Assembly (NCBI GenBank): GCA_018398765.1
Contig: JAHBMJ010003590.1
Span: forward strand, 94,148-129,147
Direction of reading: 5' to 3'
DNA: 35,000 nucleotides
Source of the DNA: Chromera velia
Lineage: Eukaryota; Sar; Chromeraceae
Below the pieces are notes generated by a model that was given only the letters and a program-made list of their open reading frames with translations, made no database searches and was not told the DNA's origin. Of the stretch, positions 32,348 through 35,000 are shown one piece after another (position 1 is the stretch's first letter; every line of letters starts with the position of its first letter). A program made the translations under genes and the position numbers.

Positions 32348-33790
32348 CCAACTGATAGCAGCCCTCGGAGACCGTACACACACCGGGCCCCTTCTAACAG
32401 GTGTGACAACGAGTCAAACCAGCTGATAGCAGCACTCACAGTCTGCATAAATACCCATCACACAGATTAGAAAAAAGCTACAACGACTGAAAGCGGTGAT
32501 TAACCTCTGCATGAACACTCATTCGACGGATGAGACAAAAGCTAACCCAACTGAAAGCAGCACTCACGGACTGCACGAGCACTCATCCAACAGATGAGAC
32601 AACAAGCTAACCCAACTGAATGCAGCCCTCACCGACTACATGAACATCCCACCGACAGGTCAGAGAATAAGCCAACCCAACTGAGGGTAGCCCTGACAGT
32701 CTGAGGCTGTACAGACCTTCATTTGACAGATGAGACACAAAGCCAAACCAACTGAGGGCAGCCCTGACACACTGTATGAACACTCATCCTCTAAATGACA
32801 GAGAAAGCTAAATCGTCTGAAAGCAGCACCCACAAACTGCACGATCCCTCATCCGATATTTGAGACCACAAGCTAACCTTGCTGACAGCAGCCCTAATGG
32901 ACTTAGTCTACCCAAACACTCACTTAACGGATGAGACAAAGGCTAATCCAACTGAAAGCGGCACTCCCAGCCTGCACGAACACTTATCTGACAGATGAGA
33001 CCAAAGCCAATCCAACCGTACGCAGCACTCACGGCCTCCACGAATTCTTATCTGACGGATGGGACAGAAAGCCAATCCAACCGAAGCAGCACTCACAGCT
33101 TGCACGAACTCTTGTATGACGAATACAACAATAAGCCCCTCCAACTGAGAGCAGCCCTCACTGACTGTACGAGTTCCTATCCGACGGATGAGACAACAAG
33201 GTAAACCAAATGACTCAGCACTCACAGACTGCATGAGCGCCCCTCCAACAGATGACGCACCAAGCCAAACCAACTGAAAACAGCACCCGCAGACTGCATG
33301 GACTCTCACCCAACAGATAGGACAACAAAGCCTTGGCATTCCATATGTCTGAGAGCAGCCCTAACAGACTACCTAGCATACAACACGATCCCTCATCTGA
33401 CAGATGAGACAACAGGCCAAGTCAACTGAGAGCAACACTCATTAACTGCATGAACACTCGTCCGACAGATGAGATAACGAGTTAAACCAGGTGAATGCAG
33501 GACTCACAGTCTGCGTAAATAGCGCTCACACAGATAAAAAAACATGCCAAAATCACTGAGAATAGCCCTAACAGGCTGTAAATACATTTATTCCACAGAT
33601 GAGATAAAAAGCCACTCTGACAGAGGGCACCGTACGAACATTCATCCTACATATGACACACACAGCCAGTCCTGCTGACCACAGCACTCCCGGACGCTCC
33701 CGGACTGCACGAGCACTCATCCGACCTAGCATCCGACCGATGAGACAGCACGCTACACCAACTGAAAACACCACTCATGGGCTGCATGAT
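32348..33790. repeat. ~68-bp satellite, block 2 (about 21 degenerate units)
   Basis: It has the same period and core words as block 1 (GCAGCACTCACAG, CAACTGAAAGCAG), but most units have CTCATC, five bases, GATGAG at the inverted repeat and GCACGAGCAC where block 1 has GCATAAACAC. The blocks are therefore subfamilies that diverged separately on the two sides of the 9-bp satellite. Confidence 0.85.
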
Positions 33791-34458
33791 CTTTCATCCC
33801 GCCGACACACGTCACTACTGCTTCGCAGGTTCTTGGAGCCTCACCAAGCCTGGGGGGAACAGCACCATATACGGCCACCTAACGCCCCTTGTGTACGACT
33901 CCCCTTGTTTGCTAACCTTGGCCTCTCTCTGCGCCTCAATCAAGTCGCTCTGTGTCGCTGCTGACCCAGCAGCTAGCTACCCTCGCTCTGCAGGTGCACC
34001 ATTCTGCTCCGGTCTCGGCACCATGCGTTGCTTTATAACCGCCGTCTCTGCCAGACATTCCCCTTCTGGCAACCTTCTAGCTGCCTTGCAGCTCTCGCCA
34101 ACTGTAGGCCTTTCTTTCAACCGTGCGCGGCCGACTCTGCCCTCCAGTTTCATTTGGCCCAAGGCCATGATACCAACATGTGGCATGAACCGAACCTAGG
34201 AACCAAATAAGAAGAAATCACGCCCGTGGCGTTTTGCAGTCCATTCGAGTCTTCCATCCTTTTTAAACCACAAGACAACGTTGCAACGGCCTTGCCCCTT
34301 TTTGGCCGTTCTTGGCAACGGACTGCTGCCCCTCTGGGCTGCACCTCGCTCCGCCAGCGGCGGCAGACCCTGCTTGGTGAGAGCGGGCACGTCAACGACG
34401 GCTCACCACGCTTTTCATTTCTTTCGCTCCAGACTGGACCACGTCCATGAACTGCAAA
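33791..34458. other. Unassigned sequence between satellite and R2 copy 2
   Basis: This GC-richer stretch has a 140-codon plus ORF (33777-34199) and shorter minus ORFs. None carries a motif I recognise. It may be the remnant of a mobile element, given the flanking repeats, but no reverse transcriptase, integrase or transposase signature is visible. Confidence 0.3.
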
Positions 34459-34854
34459 CGTTTTTCTATCTACCCCGATAGTTTTACCCCCTTAGGCCCC
34501 GAGCCACCGTGCCTGACACGCTGTCAATTGCGCCGTCTTCGACGTGGCTCGGTCCCAGCATCTGACAGACTTGGACGTATTCTTTTATCTACTGTTTCTG
34601 CTCCTCATAGCGTTCTTGGTTCGGCAACCATTTTATATTTTGTCAGCCGTCTCGTGTTCTACTTTTTTCTGGGATGTCTATAAAAGCGAATTTCTCATGT
34701 GGCGCCGTGCGCTTGGGCGACGCCCTTCTCTATACTTTTATTAAATGCTCCAGTGGCTTGCGCTCTTACCACGTTGCAGTGCTTGGTTCCAGCTGAACCT
34801 GTATTCTTGCTCCGTTATCTATTTTGGTATGGCTCCGCGAGAATTCACACTTCA
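34459..34854 (+). repeat. Dispersed repeat R2, copy 2 (396 bp)
   Basis: Same orientation as 28023-28418 at a constant offset of 6436 bp, no indel, 15 substitutions. It shares the TCTATAAAAGCG TATA word. The two copies bracket the whole satellite region. Confidence 0.92.
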
Positions 34855-35000
34855 TTCCCTGGCTTACCTTGGACCATCCCGATTGTCCCGCGAATATTGG
34901 CCCCATAAATGACTTTGCGGTGCATCTGAGCCTTCCAAAATTGACCTGCCTGGCTGCTGGGCAACAACATGCATTTGTATATCGATATACATGCGTTTCG

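Noticed and set aside
31113-32426. 437-codon plus-strand ORF and 214/198-codon minus-strand ORFs (Cys/Leu-rich or Glu/Asn-rich repeats)
   Set aside because: They lie wholly in the 9-bp satellite, whose unit is a multiple of three and has no stop codon in most frames. Several frames are open at once, as expected of a repeat and not of a gene.
29090-33790. CRISPR-like array
   Set aside because: The units are degenerate throughout with no conserved repeat separated by unique spacers, and the genome is eukaryotic.
33777-34199. 140-codon ORF between satellite and R2
   Set aside because: It has no recognisable motif and sits in a repeat domain with competing open frames on the other strand; coding status cannot be supported.
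28023-34854. A 6.8 kb LTR retrotransposon with R2 as its LTR
   Set aside because: R2 lacks a TG start, no primer-binding site or polypurine tract is seen, no target duplication flanks it, and the interior is satellite without gag or pol.

Overview
This window is nuclear DNA of an intron-rich eukaryote, most likely a unicellular alga or protist. The evidence is GT-AG introns of about 115 to 600 bp (one candidate reaches 2.2 kb), genes on both strands with no operons, very abundant microsatellites, TATA-like elements and several kilobases of satellite DNA. My best taxonomic guess is a photosynthetic alveolate such as Chromera. It rests on dense TGCATGC palindromes next to gene starts (a motif bound by apicomplexan AP2 factors) and on general genome style, and I hold it at low confidence.

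Layout. (1) 164-1111 minus: a free-standing, two-motif LAGLIDADG homing-endonuclease-like gene. (2) 2603-5270 minus: a small three-exon gene (104 aa, unrecognised) whose first intron would carry a 1.5 kb composite minisatellite. (3) 5875-6018 plus: a weak terminal-exon candidate. (4) 6799-8249 plus: an ankyrin-repeat gene broken by frame changes, two of them at G homopolymers. (5) 9078-15265 minus: a 13-exon F-box plus JmjC (JMJD6/JMJ22-type) oxygenase whose splice phases all agree; a 4-N assembly gap lies inside exon 3. (6) 16319-18171 plus: a two-exon polytopic membrane protein with a long acidic tail. (7) 20871-22601 minus: a three-exon four-pass (claudin/amastin-like) membrane protein. (8) 23065-24310 plus: a broken gene combining a fascin-like beta-trefoil, a PARP-type ADP-ribosyltransferase domain and a ricin-type beta-trefoil. 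(9) 24.5-27.5 kb: AT-rich and then low-complexity DNA without genes. (10) 27.5-35 kb: a repeat domain with dispersed direct repeats (396 bp and 171 bp copies), a roughly 68-bp satellite in two blocks, and a 1.4 kb 9-bp satellite between them.

The spaces between genes fall into two classes. Four sharply AT-rich islands (about 1.73-2.48, 8.33-8.93, 19.78-20.6 and 24.5-25.5 kb) each touch at least one gene 3' end; two sit between convergent genes. Divergent spacers lack such islands. Two of the three carry TGCATGC repeats, and two of those places also carry a shared GCATGGCCCCGGAAAG block. The two 396-bp copies differ at 15 positions, all transitions and no indels, which suggests strong cytosine deamination. 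The most interesting structure is the 68-bp satellite: each unit carries a short inverted repeat whose arms co-vary between units.

The genes do not form one pathway. The window reads as ordinary single genes separated by regulatory palindromes, AT islands and repeats.
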